Translations under genes and position numbers: made by a program
Assembly (NCBI GenBank): GCA_963845975.1
Contig: CAWJUD010000002.1
Span: 1,860,001-1,924,000 of the forward strand
Length of the DNA stretch: 64,000 bases
Direction of reading: 5' to 3'
DNA from: JBEKIK01 sp963845975
Lineage (GTDB): Bacteria; Planctomycetota; Planctomycetia; Pirellulales; Thermoguttaceae
Notes under the pieces: model-generated
What the model saw: only the letters and a program-made list of their open reading frames with translations
Databases searched by the model: none
Told to the model about the DNA's origin: nothing
Shown: positions 8,254 to 17,526 of the stretch, piece after piece
Layout of the letters: each line of letters begins with the position of its first letter
Numbering within the stretch: position 1 is the first letter of the stretch

Positions 8254-8925
8254 ATGCGCAAGTTCTTGATCGTTGTATCTTTAATGATTTTTGCGGCCAA
8301 TTTTCTTTACGGCCAAGATTTTGGCGTTCTCGCCAAGGAGCACATCGTAAATTTGCCGCAGGACCAGGGCAAGTGGCACATCAGTGTTATTAGCGACAAG
8401 AGTGACAATCGAATCTTGGATTGGTTTGATAGCAACTCTAAGATGAAAGCGCTGAAAAATAGCGTGCATTTTCATTACGTGACAACTGATAGTGCAATCT
8501 ACAAAGAACGTTACGCCGCGAATGAGGGCGATGCAAAGATTACAGCTTTGCCGTGCGTGCGGGTGCAAAATGCCGAAGGTGTGATCGCTTATCAGGTGTG
8601 TGGTAATCAGATTCCCATGACGGCCGAGGGATTGTATGCCGCGATTTCGGAGGCCGTGAATGGTGCCGGTGATAGAAAAGAATTCCTGCCCTGGCGTCGC
8701 AATCACAGTAATCCCACTCCCAAGCCGGAACCCGAGCCTGACCCCATACCGGCACCGGAACCAATCGTCCCCGTGACTCCCGATACTCCGGCAGTTGAAC
8801 CTGACAACTCAGGTCCAACTGTAATTGGAATTGCCACCTGTATTGCGGGGTTAGTGATTGGTATCGGTATCGGTCAGTGGAAAAAGTTACAAGATAAAAT
8901 CGCTACAAAGGCCAAGAAGTCATAA
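8254..8925 (+). CDS. Secreted membrane-anchored protein with proline-rich linker
   Basis: 223 aa starting at 8254 behind TTGGAG. A signal peptide (KFLIVVSLMIFAANFLYGQ) is followed by a globular domain of about 130 residues with a thioredoxin-like feel (HISVISDKSDNRILDWFDS; ALPCVRVQNAEG). Then comes a Pro/Glu/Asp linker (about 152-190) and a transmembrane helix near the C-terminus (VIGIATCIAGLVIGIGIG) with a basic tail. The topology suggests a periplasmic domain anchored at its C-terminus. It sits in the lysis-like cluster; a spanin-type role is conceivable but not shown. Confidence 0.5.
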   Translation: MRKFLIVVSLMIFAANFLYGQDFGVLAKEHIVNLPQDQGKWHISVISDKSDNRILDWFDSNSKMKALKNSVHFHYVTTDSAIYKERYAANEGDAKITALPCVRVQNAEGVIAYQVCGNQIPMTAEGLYAAISEAVNGAGDRKEFLPWRRNHSNPTPKPEPEPDPIPAPEPIVPVTPDTPAVEPDNSGPTVIGIATCIAGLVIGIGIGQWKKLQDKIATKAKKS

Positions 8926-8941
8926 TAATTGGAGACAACAA

Positions 8942-9364
8942 ATGAGTATCTTCATGTGGGTGCTTCTAGTTTTGGGTTGTGTTTTAGTCGGTATCGAATC
9001 CGGCAAACTGCTATTTGTCGGCAATGACAAAATGTCCGCTAAGAAACGGGCTATCCAATCTTTGTCGGTAGCACTGCGAGACATTGGGATGCGAATCATT
9101 CCTGATGCTCTTGATGAATTCGTTATATCCGACGCCAATGGGCTGCTGGAAAAGCTGCACGATCTTTCCACGGTATTAAAATCGGGCAGCGAGACCATGA
9201 TTAAGGAGATTCAGGCAACTTTTGACAGTATGCTGAATAAGAAACTGTCAACGCCCGAAGGTCGAGCTTTGATTGAGGCCAAACTTGCAGAGGCAAAGAA
9301 AATCGCCGATGTTGTAATTCCGATCGCTGTTACGGCAGCTAAGGTTGCAGCGGCGGCAGTCTAA
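8942..9364 (+). CDS. Small membrane protein with coiled-coil domain
   Basis: 140 aa from the ATG at 8942 (SD TTGGAGACA). One N-terminal transmembrane helix (residues 2-26) is followed by amphipathic helices ending in an Ala/Val-rich segment (VIPIAVTAAKVAAAA). The position between lysis-like genes and terminase fits a holin-like or accessory lysis protein, but the fold is not diagnostic. Confidence 0.45.
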   Translation: MSIFMWVLLVLGCVLVGIESGKLLFVGNDKMSAKKRAIQSLSVALRDIGMRIIPDALDEFVISDANGLLEKLHDLSTVLKSGSETMIKEIQATFDSMLNKKLSTPEGRALIEAKLAEAKKIADVVIPIAVTAAKVAAAAV

Positions 9365-9369
9365 ATATC

Positions 9370-9633
9370 ATGCCACCGCGAAATAAACGATGCCGTAATT
9401 GTCCTGGTGCAGTCGCAAAGCCAGTCACTCCAACAACCATCAATCTAGTTTTATCTAGCAATGATGAGGGGCGGCGGATTTGGGAGCATGTCCAAACGGC
9501 GACGGCCTTGTGCATTGGCATGATGGAGGGCTATGTGCAATTTGGACTGTCTGGGGCCTCGGCTGATTCCCTTGTGGCTTTGCGAACAAGATTGGATGCC
9601 CTGATTGATTCATTAGGTGTGATTAAGCGATGA
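9370..9633 (+). CDS. Small protein upstream of terminase; possible small terminase
   Basis: 87 aa. The N-terminus is basic with a CRNC pair; the rest is helical. Its place directly before the large terminase gene is the classic site of the small terminase subunit, but no DNA-binding motif is evident, so the assignment is positional only. Confidence 0.4.
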   Translation: MPPRNKRCRNCPGAVAKPVTPTTINLVLSSNDEGRRIWEHVQTATALCIGMMEGYVQFGLSGASADSLVALRTRLDALIDSLGVIKR

Positions 9634-9639
9634 TCGGTC

Positions 9640-11310
9640 ATGCGAAATCTTCAGGACGAGTTCACGCGGGCAATCACCAATGGATTGACCACTCGCACGT
9701 TGACAAGTTGCTCACGGTGGGCGGCTCATCGCCGCATCATGGGTGAACCGTTTCCTGGACCTTACTCCTGGAAATACCATCCGTGGGTCAAGGAATTGCA
9801 TGATTCATGGGCACCGTTCACGTATGTGATGAAGGCTGCTCAATTAGGCGTCACGGAAGCAGCGATCAATCGAGCGTTGTATACGATCGACACGCTCAAA
9901 CGAGATGTGCTGTATGTCCTACCGACGACGCTTAACGCGAGTGATTTCAGCAAATCGCGTTTTGGAGCGGCTTTGGACGGCAGTTCATACCTGAAGTCTA
10001 TTTTTACGGATACAAATGCAGTCAACTTAAAACGCGCGGGAGCCAACTGCCTCTACATTCGAGGATCGCGCGGCAAGAGCAATTTGAAATCCATCCCTGT
10101 GTCCGAGTTGATCTTGGATGAAGTGGATGAGATGGATCAAGAGCAAATCTGGTTGGCATTGGAACGGTTGTCCGGCCAGTTGCACAAGCACGTATGGGGC
10201 ATCTCGACGCCGACCGTTCCCGATCATGGAATCCATAAACTCTACAAAGGTTCGACGCAAGAACATTTTATATTCCGCTGTCCGAGTTGTGGACGATGGA
10301 CGGAGTTTGTATGGCCTGATTGCATCGAGATTGTTGGTGAGCATTCGACCGATGCACAGTGTAAAAAGTCGTTTTTGAAATGCAAGGAGTGCAAAGCAAA
10401 ACTAAAACACAAAGCCAAGCCGGAGTTTTTGGCGACCGGACAATGGCAGTCGATGGCTCCTAATGCCAACCCGGAGGTGCGGGGCTTTTTCATTAACCAA
10501 CTCTACAGCTTCACGGTCACTCCCGGTGAGTTGGTAGTGGCCTATTTCCGGGGATTTGGCGATGAGTTAGCAAATAAGGAGTTTCACAACAGTAAGTTGG
10601 GGCTACCATTCATCGGCGATGGGGCAAAAGTCACCGATGAAATGATCGAAAGGGCATTAAAGAATCACACCACGGACGATTTGCGCCCTTCGCGTGGCGG
10701 CGATCGCTTGATTACCCTCGGTGTCGATCAAGGTAAGGTCTCTTATGCGGTGGTATGCGAGTGGATATTTACCTCAGCACCGGGCAAAGATATTGGAGCG
10801 GCGGCGATCTGCAAGGTGTTGTGGGTCGGCAAATTCATGGAAGAGGACTGGGATTTTCTCGATCAATTGATGGTCGAGTGGCAGGTGATGTATGCAGTGG
10901 TGGACGCTGATCCGCAGATCAATGAGGCTAGAAGGTTCGCGCGGCGGTTTCCCGGTTTTGTAAGTCTATGCAGGTATCGTCGCAGTCAAACTGCTAAGGA
11001 AGTGGCGGTCACTGAAGAGGACACCGGGGCACCGATGTTGACTGTAGATCGCACGAGTTGGCTAACAGCCGCTCTCGGTAGATTTAAGAGCAGTCCTTCC
11101 CGAATATGGTTGCCCCGCGACATACCGATGGAGTTCAGGGAGCATTGCAAAAATCTGGTGCGAACTTATCAGCGTGACGAACATGGTAATCCGGTGGCAG
11201 TATTTGTTGAGACTGGCCCCGAGCATTTCGCTCACGCCCTTACTTACGCAGAGATAGCGTTACCATTTGCTCCACAAGCAGTTGGTCAAAACATAAACAA
11301 GTTCATGTGA
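9640..11310 (+). CDS. Terminase large subunit, gpA family
   Basis: 556 aa ATPase-nuclease that packages phage DNA into the prohead. A variant Walker A (KAAQLGVT, residues 65-72) and Walker B (LILDEVDEMD, about 157-166) form the motor, followed by HVWGISTP as motif III. A gpA-type zinc site uses C214, C217, C248 and C251. The C-terminal nuclease shows LGVDQG and YAVVDADPQ acidic motifs (about 365 and 420). Length and domain order match lambda gpA-like terminases. The ATG at 9640 lies 7 nt after the previous stop. Followed by the portal gene with a 4-nt overlap. Confidence 0.88.
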   Translation: MRNLQDEFTRAITNGLTTRTLTSCSRWAAHRRIMGEPFPGPYSWKYHPWVKELHDSWAPFTYVMKAAQLGVTEAAINRALYTIDTLKRDVLYVLPTTLNASDFSKSRFGAALDGSSYLKSIFTDTNAVNLKRAGANCLYIRGSRGKSNLKSIPVSELILDEVDEMDQEQIWLALERLSGQLHKHVWGISTPTVPDHGIHKLYKGSTQEHFIFRCPSCGRWTEFVWPDCIEIVGEHSTDAQCKKSFLKCKECKAKLKHKAKPEFLATGQWQSMAPNANPEVRGFFINQLYSFTVTPGELVVAYFRGFGDELANKEFHNSKLGLPFIGDGAKVTDEMIERALKNHTTDDLRPSRGGDRLITLGVDQGKVSYAVVCEWIFTSAPGKDIGAAAICKVLWVGKFMEEDWDFLDQLMVEWQVMYAVVDADPQINEARRFARRFPGFVSLCRYRRSQTAKEVAVTEEDTGAPMLTVDRTSWLTAALGRFKSSPSRIWLPRDIPMEFREHCKNLVRTYQRDEHGNPVAVFVETGPEHFAHALTYAEIALPFAPQAVGQNINKFM

Positions 11311-13121
11311 AGACTATGACCGTCCCGGCTGACAAGAAACGAATCATTGACTCCAGACACCCTGGCTGGCTGACCTACTCAGGCGATTGGGAAAAGTGGC
11401 GTTTGACGTATGAAGGCGGGGACGCTTTTAAGAATCGCTATTTGGAGAAATTCACTCTCCGCGAGGATGAGACTGACTTCCGTAGTCGTCAGGCAGTTAC
11501 TCCTGTACCCTGCTTTGCCAAAGCCGCCATCAATGATATCAGAAACGCTATTTTCCAACGGATGCGAGATATTGTGCGTAAGGGTGGCAGCCAAAACTAT
11601 CAAAATGCCATTGCTGGCCTGGGTGGTGGGGTAGACAGGCGCGGCTCGACAATGAACGCTTTCCTCGGGATGCGGGTACTAACTGACCTTTTGGTAATGG
11701 GGAAGGTCGGCGTGTTTGTTGATAATCCCGTGATACAAGGTCCAAGAATAAGTGATGCTTTGGGGACACGACCGTATCTGTATCCCTATCAAGTTGAGGA
11801 CATACTTTCGTTCAGTTGCTCTAAGGCTGAGGAACCATCGGAATTTCAGTCGGTGCTGCTTCGTGATACTTGCATGGATTATGATGGCCAGACGATGCTG
11901 CCGCTGACAATTGTGGAACGTTATCGACGGTTGTGGATCAATCAGGAGACTGGCAAGGTCAATCTGGAATTTTACGACGAGAACGGTGATTTAATTGACC
12001 GTGATGGCAATCCTTCGAGTGGCTTTATCGAATTGGAATTAACGCGCATTCCGTTCGTTTTGTTGGACATTGGTAATTCGCTGATTAAGGATGTGTGTCA
12101 GCACCAAATAGCACTGTTGAATTTGGTAAGCAGTGATGTGAATTACGCCTTGAAGTCGAATTTTCCATTTTATGTGGAACAACGTGATTTACGGGCAGGC
12201 GGCAGTCACTTAAAGCAGATTGCCACGGCAGACGGTACGGCTACCAGTGGTGGGCAAGCTGCCAGTGACAACGATGTGAAGGTCGGCACTACGCAAGGTC
12301 GGGCTTATGACATCAAGGCGAACCAGCCGGCATTCATTAACCCATCGCCTGATCCCTTGCGAGCCTCAATAGAACTACAAGAGAAGCTAGAGGCCGACAT
12401 TCGCAAACTGGTCAACCTGGCGGTGATGACGCTTGCCACGCGGGCCTCGGCTGAATCGAAGCAAGTAGACAATCAGGGGCTTGAAGCTGGCTTATCGTAC
12501 ATTGGCCTTGTGCTGGAAAGCGCCGAGCGGCAGATCGCCGAATACTGGGCAGCGTATGAGGAAAGAAGTCCCTCACAGCGATTGATCCCAACGATCAAGT
12601 ATCCCGATCGTTACAGTCTGAAGACCGACAGCGATCGCATCGACGAATCTACAAAACTTTCCAAACTGATGAACAGCGTTCCTGGTCAGACGGTAAAACG
12701 GGAACTTGCCAAGTGCATGGTGCAGTCGCTCTTAAGCGGCAAGGTGGCGGTGGACACCATCGAAACGATCAACAAGGAGATTGACGCTGCTCCATACACT
12801 ACTAGCGACCCAGACACGATTGTTAAGGCGGTGGAGGGTGGTTTATGCGGTGAGAAGACGGGTTCGTTGGCGTTGGGCTTTGGCCCCGATGAACATTTGC
12901 AGGCACGTCAGGATCATGCAGCACGGGCGGCGCGAGTTGCGGTTGCTCAGGGTATCGGCAAATCCACAAGTGATCCGGCAGCCCGTGGAGTATCTGACTT
13001 GTCCGCCAATCCGGCCAACGCCGCGAGTGACGAGAAAGCGATGAGCCGCAATACGGACCTTCAAAATACTACCGCGCCTCGTATTCGTGGCCAAGGTACC
13101 GACAACAATCAAGGGGATTGA
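11307..13121 (+). CDS. Portal protein (DUF4055-like)
   Basis: About 604 aa. Position after the terminase and the internal pattern (YLEKFTLREDETDF; ALLNLVSSDVNYALKSNF; a long helix with EGLEAGLSYIGLVLE-type sequence) fit large portal proteins that form the dodecameric DNA gateway. The C-terminal 90 residues are low-complexity and hydrophilic. GTG at 11307 overlaps the terminase TGA; the ATG at 11316 is an equally plausible start and would remove three residues. Confidence 0.75.
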   Translation: MKTMTVPADKKRIIDSRHPGWLTYSGDWEKWRLTYEGGDAFKNRYLEKFTLREDETDFRSRQAVTPVPCFAKAAINDIRNAIFQRMRDIVRKGGSQNYQNAIAGLGGGVDRRGSTMNAFLGMRVLTDLLVMGKVGVFVDNPVIQGPRISDALGTRPYLYPYQVEDILSFSCSKAEEPSEFQSVLLRDTCMDYDGQTMLPLTIVERYRRLWINQETGKVNLEFYDENGDLIDRDGNPSSGFIELELTRIPFVLLDIGNSLIKDVCQHQIALLNLVSSDVNYALKSNFPFYVEQRDLRAGGSHLKQIATADGTATSGGQAASDNDVKVGTTQGRAYDIKANQPAFINPSPDPLRASIELQEKLEADIRKLVNLAVMTLATRASAESKQVDNQGLEAGLSYIGLVLESAERQIAEYWAAYEERSPSQRLIPTIKYPDRYSLKTDSDRIDESTKLSKLMNSVPGQTVKRELAKCMVQSLLSGKVAVDTIETINKEIDAAPYTTSDPDTIVKAVEGGLCGEKTGSLALGFGPDEHLQARQDHAARAARVAVAQGIGKSTSDPAARGVSDLSANPANAASDEKAMSRNTDLQNTTAPRIRGQGTDNNQGD

Positions 13122-13125
13122 TCTA

Positions 13126-13713
13126 ATGGACATCGTGCAAGAATCAGTGAGTGAGTTTGTTGTCGGCCACGGTGGCGCGGATATTGTGAGTAAACCGATT
13201 GTTGCTGCGGGTTATGCTCGTAAGGCGTATAAAGGCGTGCGTATTCGGGCTGCAACGGCCAATACTACTGTCATCTATGTGGGACCACAGGGTGTTAGCG
13301 AGAGCAACGGCTATCCACTCCCGGGCGGTGAAGAGGTAGTAATACCTGTTGACAATCCTTCAAAGGTTTATGTGGTCTCTACACCCCTCAGCAATTCACA
13401 GCAAGTTATAACCCTCACTGGTACCGGGTCTGGAGACACATTCGCTCTGAGTTTTGAAGGCACAACTACAAGTGCGATTGCTTATAACGCAACAGCGGCA
13501 ACTGTGAAATCTGCTTTGGAAGCGTTGGCGACTATCGGAACAGGAAATGTGGATGTTGCTGGAAACGCCGGCGGTCCATACACGGTCGAATTCAAGGGAA
13601 CATTTGCTAAAAAAGACGTTCCGTTGATGACTGACACAGTCATAAATGGCGCAATTACAATCACGAAGACGGATGCCAGTGTAGGCAGTCAATACGCATG
13701 GGTGGCTGTTTAA
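13126..13713 (+). CDS. Head decoration/fibre-like beta protein
   Basis: 195 aa; start at 13126 chosen for the AAGGGG ribosome site, not the longer reading. An N-terminal beta part is followed by a repeat-type domain (about residues 100-180): DTFALSFEGTTTSAIAYNAT, then ATVKSALEALATIGTGNVDV and GGPYTVEFKG. In my knowledge this domain recurs in surface and phage proteins of planctomycetes and actinophages. A virion surface role is inferred from this and from its place after the portal. Confidence 0.5.
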   Translation: MDIVQESVSEFVVGHGGADIVSKPIVAAGYARKAYKGVRIRAATANTTVIYVGPQGVSESNGYPLPGGEEVVIPVDNPSKVYVVSTPLSNSQQVITLTGTGSGDTFALSFEGTTTSAIAYNATAATVKSALEALATIGTGNVDVAGNAGGPYTVEFKGTFAKKDVPLMTDTVINGAITITKTDASVGSQYAWVAV

Positions 13714-13714
13714 T

Positions 13715-14191
13715 ATGAGTATATGGGATTCAACGCGAATACTTTTGAAGGGCGACAAGGGCGATCCGGGTGATCCCGGCAGCGGAGGCAGCCCCGTCGG
13801 CAGTATTGTGGCCTGGTTAAAAAACTATACCAACACACCCCCTTTACCAGTCGGTTGGGTTGAATGTAATGGGCAGGTCTTAACCGATTCAGAAAGCGTT
13901 TATAACGGACAGATAATACCCAATCTCAACGGCGACAATAGATTTTTACGAGGCAATGTTGCTACAGGCAACATAGGTGGTGTGGCGACCGTCACTTTAA
14001 CAACCGATCAAATTCCTAGTCACAATCACAATATGACATTCGGGACAGTGATAGCTCCTAATGCCGGTCCCATATCCGCTCTCACACAAACAGGAAGCGT
14101 TCAAAAAACGACAACAAGTACCGGCGGCGGTGCGCCGCACGATAATTTGCCTCCTTACTACAACGTCGTTTGGATAATGAGAGTGAAGTAA
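13715..14191 (+). CDS. Phage tail-collar domain protein
   Basis: 158 aa. A short collagen-like GDKGDPGDPGSGG stretch (about 13-27) precedes a tail-collar fold: PVGSIVAWL, PVGWVECNGQ, IPNLNGDNRFLRG, IPSHNHNM, and PPYYNVVWIMRV at the end. These are the hallmarks of short tail-fibre/collar tips that contact the host surface. Its position among head genes is unusual. It follows the previous stop by 1 nt. Confidence 0.8.
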   Translation: MSIWDSTRILLKGDKGDPGDPGSGGSPVGSIVAWLKNYTNTPPLPVGWVECNGQVLTDSESVYNGQIIPNLNGDNRFLRGNVATGNIGGVATVTLTTDQIPSHNHNMTFGTVIAPNAGPISALTQTGSVQKTTTSTGGGAPHDNLPPYYNVVWIMRVK

Positions 14192-14194
14192 TCA

Positions 14195-14716
14195 ATGGCA
14201 ATTGATACAACCTATTACGGCACGCTTAATGAGGCAAATGAGTATTTCGCAAACCGATTGCATGAATCAGCATGGTCAAATACCGATCCTGCCGATCGTC
14301 CGAAAGCCCTTTGGGCGGCCACACAGATTATCGACACACTGAACTTCAAGGGGCGTAAGCATCCGGTTCATGTACTTTTGCAACAGAATCCACAAGCGAC
14401 GGCTGCTGAAGTTCAAGCGGCAGAGGCATCACAAGTATTGGAATTTCCTCGCGGCGTTGACACCAAGGTGCCGGAGGCAATTAGCCGAGCGTGCTATGAA
14501 ATTGCCCATTCGCTTCTGGATGGCAAAGACCCGGAGTTGGAATTGGAGGCTCTGGGGATTTCCAGCCAAGGCTATTCATCGGTGCGAACGACCTATTCGC
14601 GGGAACATGTTCCTATCGAACATATCGTCAACGGCATACCCAACGCAATGGCCTGGCGGTTGATCCGTCCATTCTTACGTGATGCGGATGAAATTAAGTT
14701 GAGTCGCATTAGTTAA
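14195..14716 (+). CDS. Head-tail connector, DnaT-like family
   Basis: 173 aa. TLNEANEYFANRLHESAW, KALWAATQIIDTLNFKG and VPEAISRACYEIAHSLLDG followed by PELELEALG closely follow the pattern of phage proteins filed as putative DnaT-like, which structurally act as head-tail adaptors. Position between portal and scaffold/coat genes agrees. Confidence 0.7.
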   Translation: MAIDTTYYGTLNEANEYFANRLHESAWSNTDPADRPKALWAATQIIDTLNFKGRKHPVHVLLQQNPQATAAEVQAAEASQVLEFPRGVDTKVPEAISRACYEIAHSLLDGKDPELELEALGISSQGYSSVRTTYSREHVPIEHIVNGIPNAMAWRLIRPFLRDADEIKLSRIS

Positions 14717-14811
14717 TCAAACATTGACCATTCGGTCAGGACTGCGTTCGTTTGCTACCGGAGAAGGCGAGCGCAGGTACTCTTGCTCTCTGGGTCATAG
14801 GGAATCCTTCC

Positions 14812-15664
14812 ATGTTGTACGAAGAACTGTATTTGTCACCTGTAATGTTAGCTTGTTATGAGAGTGAGGGAACCGCAGATGGCGATGGTGCAGGTGAAAG
14901 TAACAGCATTATTGGTGATGATACCGATGGTGTAGACAAAGGGACTCGCACATTTACGCAGGAGCAAGTCAACAAGTTTCTTGCCGAAGATCGTCGGAAG
15001 ATAGAGGCCAAATATAAAGTCCAATTGGAGCGGGCGGAGAAAACGTACAACGAACTGCTGGCAAATAAGAATCTAAGCGAGGCGGAACTGCGCCCGGCTG
15101 GAGGAGTCGCTGGAAGATGTGCGCAAGCAAATGCGAACGAAGGAACAGCAGTTATCACACGAGAAAAAGCAATTGGAGGACCAGTACGCTGGCCGGCTGA
15201 CAGACACCGAGAAACGCGCCCAGGAGTGGGAGAGTCGCTTCCGCGAGGCGCAGATTGTTCGAGCTTTGCAGGATGCAGCCGTGTCGAACGACGCTTACAA
15301 CTCCCAGCAGGTCGTCCGGCTGCTAAGGCCAATGGCGAAGATGGTAGAGGAGGTGGATGAGAAAACCGGCAAGGCGACCGGAGAGTACAAAGTGGTAGTA
15401 GATTTGGATGACATCTCAACTGAGGAGAACAAACCCATTGTCACCCAGCATACACCCGATGGCGCTGTGAAGCGAATGAAAGACGTTCCCGCCTTGTACG
15501 GAAACCTCTTCAAATCCAACGTCGTTTCGGGGATTGGAGCGAATTCGGCCACCGGCGGCCTGTTGCCGGGAGCGAAAGGCAGCCTTGACTTGGAGAAGAT
15601 TGCCCAAGACCCAAAGCTGTATCGCAAGATTCGAGCAGAGCACCCTGAGTGGCTCGGTCTGTAA
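14812..15664 (+). CDS. Scaffolding protein with a frame break near 15094
   Basis: The N-terminal frame (ATG 14812) runs through FTQEQVNKFLAEDRRKIEAK, a phage scaffold signature, to NKNLSEAELR. Beyond about 15094 the sense moves to another frame: RLEESLEDVRKQMRTKEQQL, and so on to GLLPGAKGSLDLEKIAQDP and the stop at 15664. Removing one C from the CCC at 15093-15095 joins them into a 283-aa, highly helical, charged protein directly upstream of the coat gene, as expected of a scaffold. Its N-terminus (LYLSPVMLACYES) is nearly the same as that of the coat protein. A TTG at 14752 could extend it; the ATG is preferred. Confidence 0.75.
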
Positions 15665-15720
15665 GTATCAGGGGTTGGATTTGGTCAAAGACAGAGTTTC
15701 CTCTTAGGAGTGTAACAACA

Positions 15721-17130
15721 ATGAATCCTTTGTATGAATCCCCCGTTCAGTTGGCGTGCTACGAGAACGACGTGTGCGCCCTAATTCCGCAGGTGTGGGC
15801 GCAGGAGGGCGTGGCCATTCTCGAAGAGAATATGGTGGCTCCGTATCTTGTTCACCGCGATTTTTCACCGGCCATCGCCCGAGTCGGTGAGACGGTGCAT
15901 ACGCACAAGCCTGGCGAGTTCAAAATTCGTCGAAAAACCGATGGATCGCCGGTGGCCGCGCAAAGTATTGTCGCCGCCGACATCCCGGTCACGCTGAATC
16001 AGTGGTTTGTCCAGAAGTTCGTGGTTCGTGATGGCGAAGGTTCTATGGCCTTTAAGGATTTGGTGAATCTTTATCTGCGCCCAGCGATGAAGGCTATTGC
16101 AACAAGCATTGACCGCGTGCTCTTGGGACGCATTCATGCTTATCTCAGCACCCCGGCTCGGCGCGTCGGCCGGTTGGGTAATCTAACCGCCGTCAACGCT
16201 TACGAGTACGCGGTGGAACTTGACAAGGTTCTCAACATCAACAAGGCTCCGGTGGACGGGCGCAACTTGGTTCTTTCGGCAGCGTCCAAGGCGTCCATGC
16301 TGCTGTGCGATAAATTCGTCAAAGCCAACGAACGCGGTGACGGTGGACTTGCGCTGAGGACCGCCAGGCTCGGCGATATTCTCGGTTTTGCGACCTATAT
16401 GGATCAGAACGTCAATAGCGTCCAAACCGGCGCTGATATTGCTACTCACACCATCACCGAACCGTATGCGGCCGAATACGCCGGTACGCAGGCTTGCGCG
16501 GGAATTGGCGCTCTTGCGTCGGTGGGAGAGTATCTGGTGGTCGCGGGTAACGATCAGCCGACCTGGGTATCTGCCAAGGACACAGACACTTTCACACTGA
16601 ACGAGGCCAACAAGTACGCCACGTTGGACAACGCAGTAGCCACCCGCTACAAAAAGTGCGCAGTGGAAGGCGGCGACCTGTCTACCTACCCGGTCGGTTG
16701 GAGCAAGGCTATTACGGTCAAGAGTTATGCGGCCGGCAAAGCTCCACAAGTAGGGCAAATGATTGCTTTTGGTACTACTACTCGGCATGTTTACACGGTC
16801 ATCGAGTCCGAGGATGCCGGCTCGACGTGCTCGATTCTTCTCGACAGGCCGCTGGAGTATGCCGTCGCTGACGAGGCAGAAGCCTATCCCGGCCCTTATG
16901 GGTCATTGAATATGGCTTTTCATCAAAACGCTCTAGCCCTGGTCTCCCGGCCTTTGGCCCCGCCCGATCCTGGGTCCGGCGTCAAGGTGGGCATTGCCGA
17001 GTACAACGGCATTGGAATGCGTGTGCTGATGCAGTACGACATGGATGAAGGCGGCACGAAGGTCCAATGCGATCTTCTTGCAGGAGTCGCCGTGCTCGAT
17101 AGCGCGCTTTGTGTCCCGCTGCTGGGCTAA
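15721..17130 (+). CDS. Major capsid protein, P22 coat-like
   Basis: 469 aa from the ATG at 15721 (SD TTAGGAGTG). The region VAPYLVHRDFSPAIARVGET, then VHTHKPGEFKIRRKTDG and VTLNQWFVQKFVVRDGE, followed by long helical segments, matches P22 gp5-type (HK97-fold) coat proteins. The C-terminal part (SLNMAFHQNALALVSRPLAPP; GIGMRVLMQYDMDEGG) is also typical. It forms the icosahedral shell. A stem-loop follows the gene, consistent with a strongly expressed transcript end. Confidence 0.85.
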   Translation: MNPLYESPVQLACYENDVCALIPQVWAQEGVAILEENMVAPYLVHRDFSPAIARVGETVHTHKPGEFKIRRKTDGSPVAAQSIVAADIPVTLNQWFVQKFVVRDGEGSMAFKDLVNLYLRPAMKAIATSIDRVLLGRIHAYLSTPARRVGRLGNLTAVNAYEYAVELDKVLNINKAPVDGRNLVLSAASKASMLLCDKFVKANERGDGGLALRTARLGDILGFATYMDQNVNSVQTGADIATHTITEPYAAEYAGTQACAGIGALASVGEYLVVAGNDQPTWVSAKDTDTFTLNEANKYATLDNAVATRYKKCAVEGGDLSTYPVGWSKAITVKSYAAGKAPQVGQMIAFGTTTRHVYTVIESEDAGSTCSILLDRPLEYAVADEAEAYPGPYGSLNMAFHQNALALVSRPLAPPDPGSGVKVGIAEYNGIGMRVLMQYDMDEGGTKVQCDLLAGVAVLDSALCVPLLG

Positions 17131-17150
17131 TCCATTTGCTAACAATGCTA

Positions 17151-17175
17151 CCTGCCCAAGTAGAACTTGGGCAGG
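17151..17175 (+). terminator. Stem-loop after coat gene
   Basis: A perfect 10-bp stem (CCTGCCCAAG / CTTGGGCAGG) with a 5-nt loop TAGAA, 20 nt after the coat stop, followed by CGGCTCTTTCC. The T-tract is weak, so it may be a partial terminator or an mRNA-stabilising hairpin. Confidence 0.6.
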
Positions 17176-17199
17176 CGGCTCTTTCCAGGAGGTGCGGCG

Positions 17200-17526
17200 A
17201 TGGACTTATCTTCCGCATTGACGCTCTTGAAAGAATGGGGACCGGCGCTCGGTCCGGCACTTTTGGTGCTGGCCTTCTTCCTTTGGAAGGACTGGCGCAG
17301 GGAGACGCGCTTGCAGGATCGGGTTGATGCCTTGGAGAAAGAACACAAGGACGTGATCCTTCCGATGGTGGAGAAGTGCGCTACGGTTATCGCGCAAAAC
17401 ACGGCTGTGATGTTGCGATTGGAGAAGGTGATCGACCGATTGGTGCTGTTGGAGGGACATGAAGAGCGGAGCATCTTTGATCGCTTGATTGAAGATGCGG
17501 CTGAGCATCGTAAGGAATCTACCTGA
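17200..17526 (+). CDS. Small membrane protein with coiled coil
   Basis: 108 aa; the ATG at 17200 follows CCAGGAGGTG, a near-perfect ribosome site. One transmembrane helix (about residues 14-30, LGPALLVLAFFLW) then KDWRRETRLQDRVDALEKEH, a charged coiled coil. Such short anchored proteins in structural operons include holin-like and lysis accessory proteins; the role here is unknown. Its stop overlaps the next start (TGATG). Confidence 0.5.
   Translation: MDLSSALTLLKEWGPALGPALLVLAFFLWKDWRRETRLQDRVDALEKEHKDVILPMVEKCATVIAQNTAVMLRLEKVIDRLVLLEGHEERSIFDRLIEDAAEHRKEST

Noticed and set aside
16183..16788. 201-aa leftward frame inside the coat gene
   Set aside because: Antisense to the well-supported coat protein and without a start signal.
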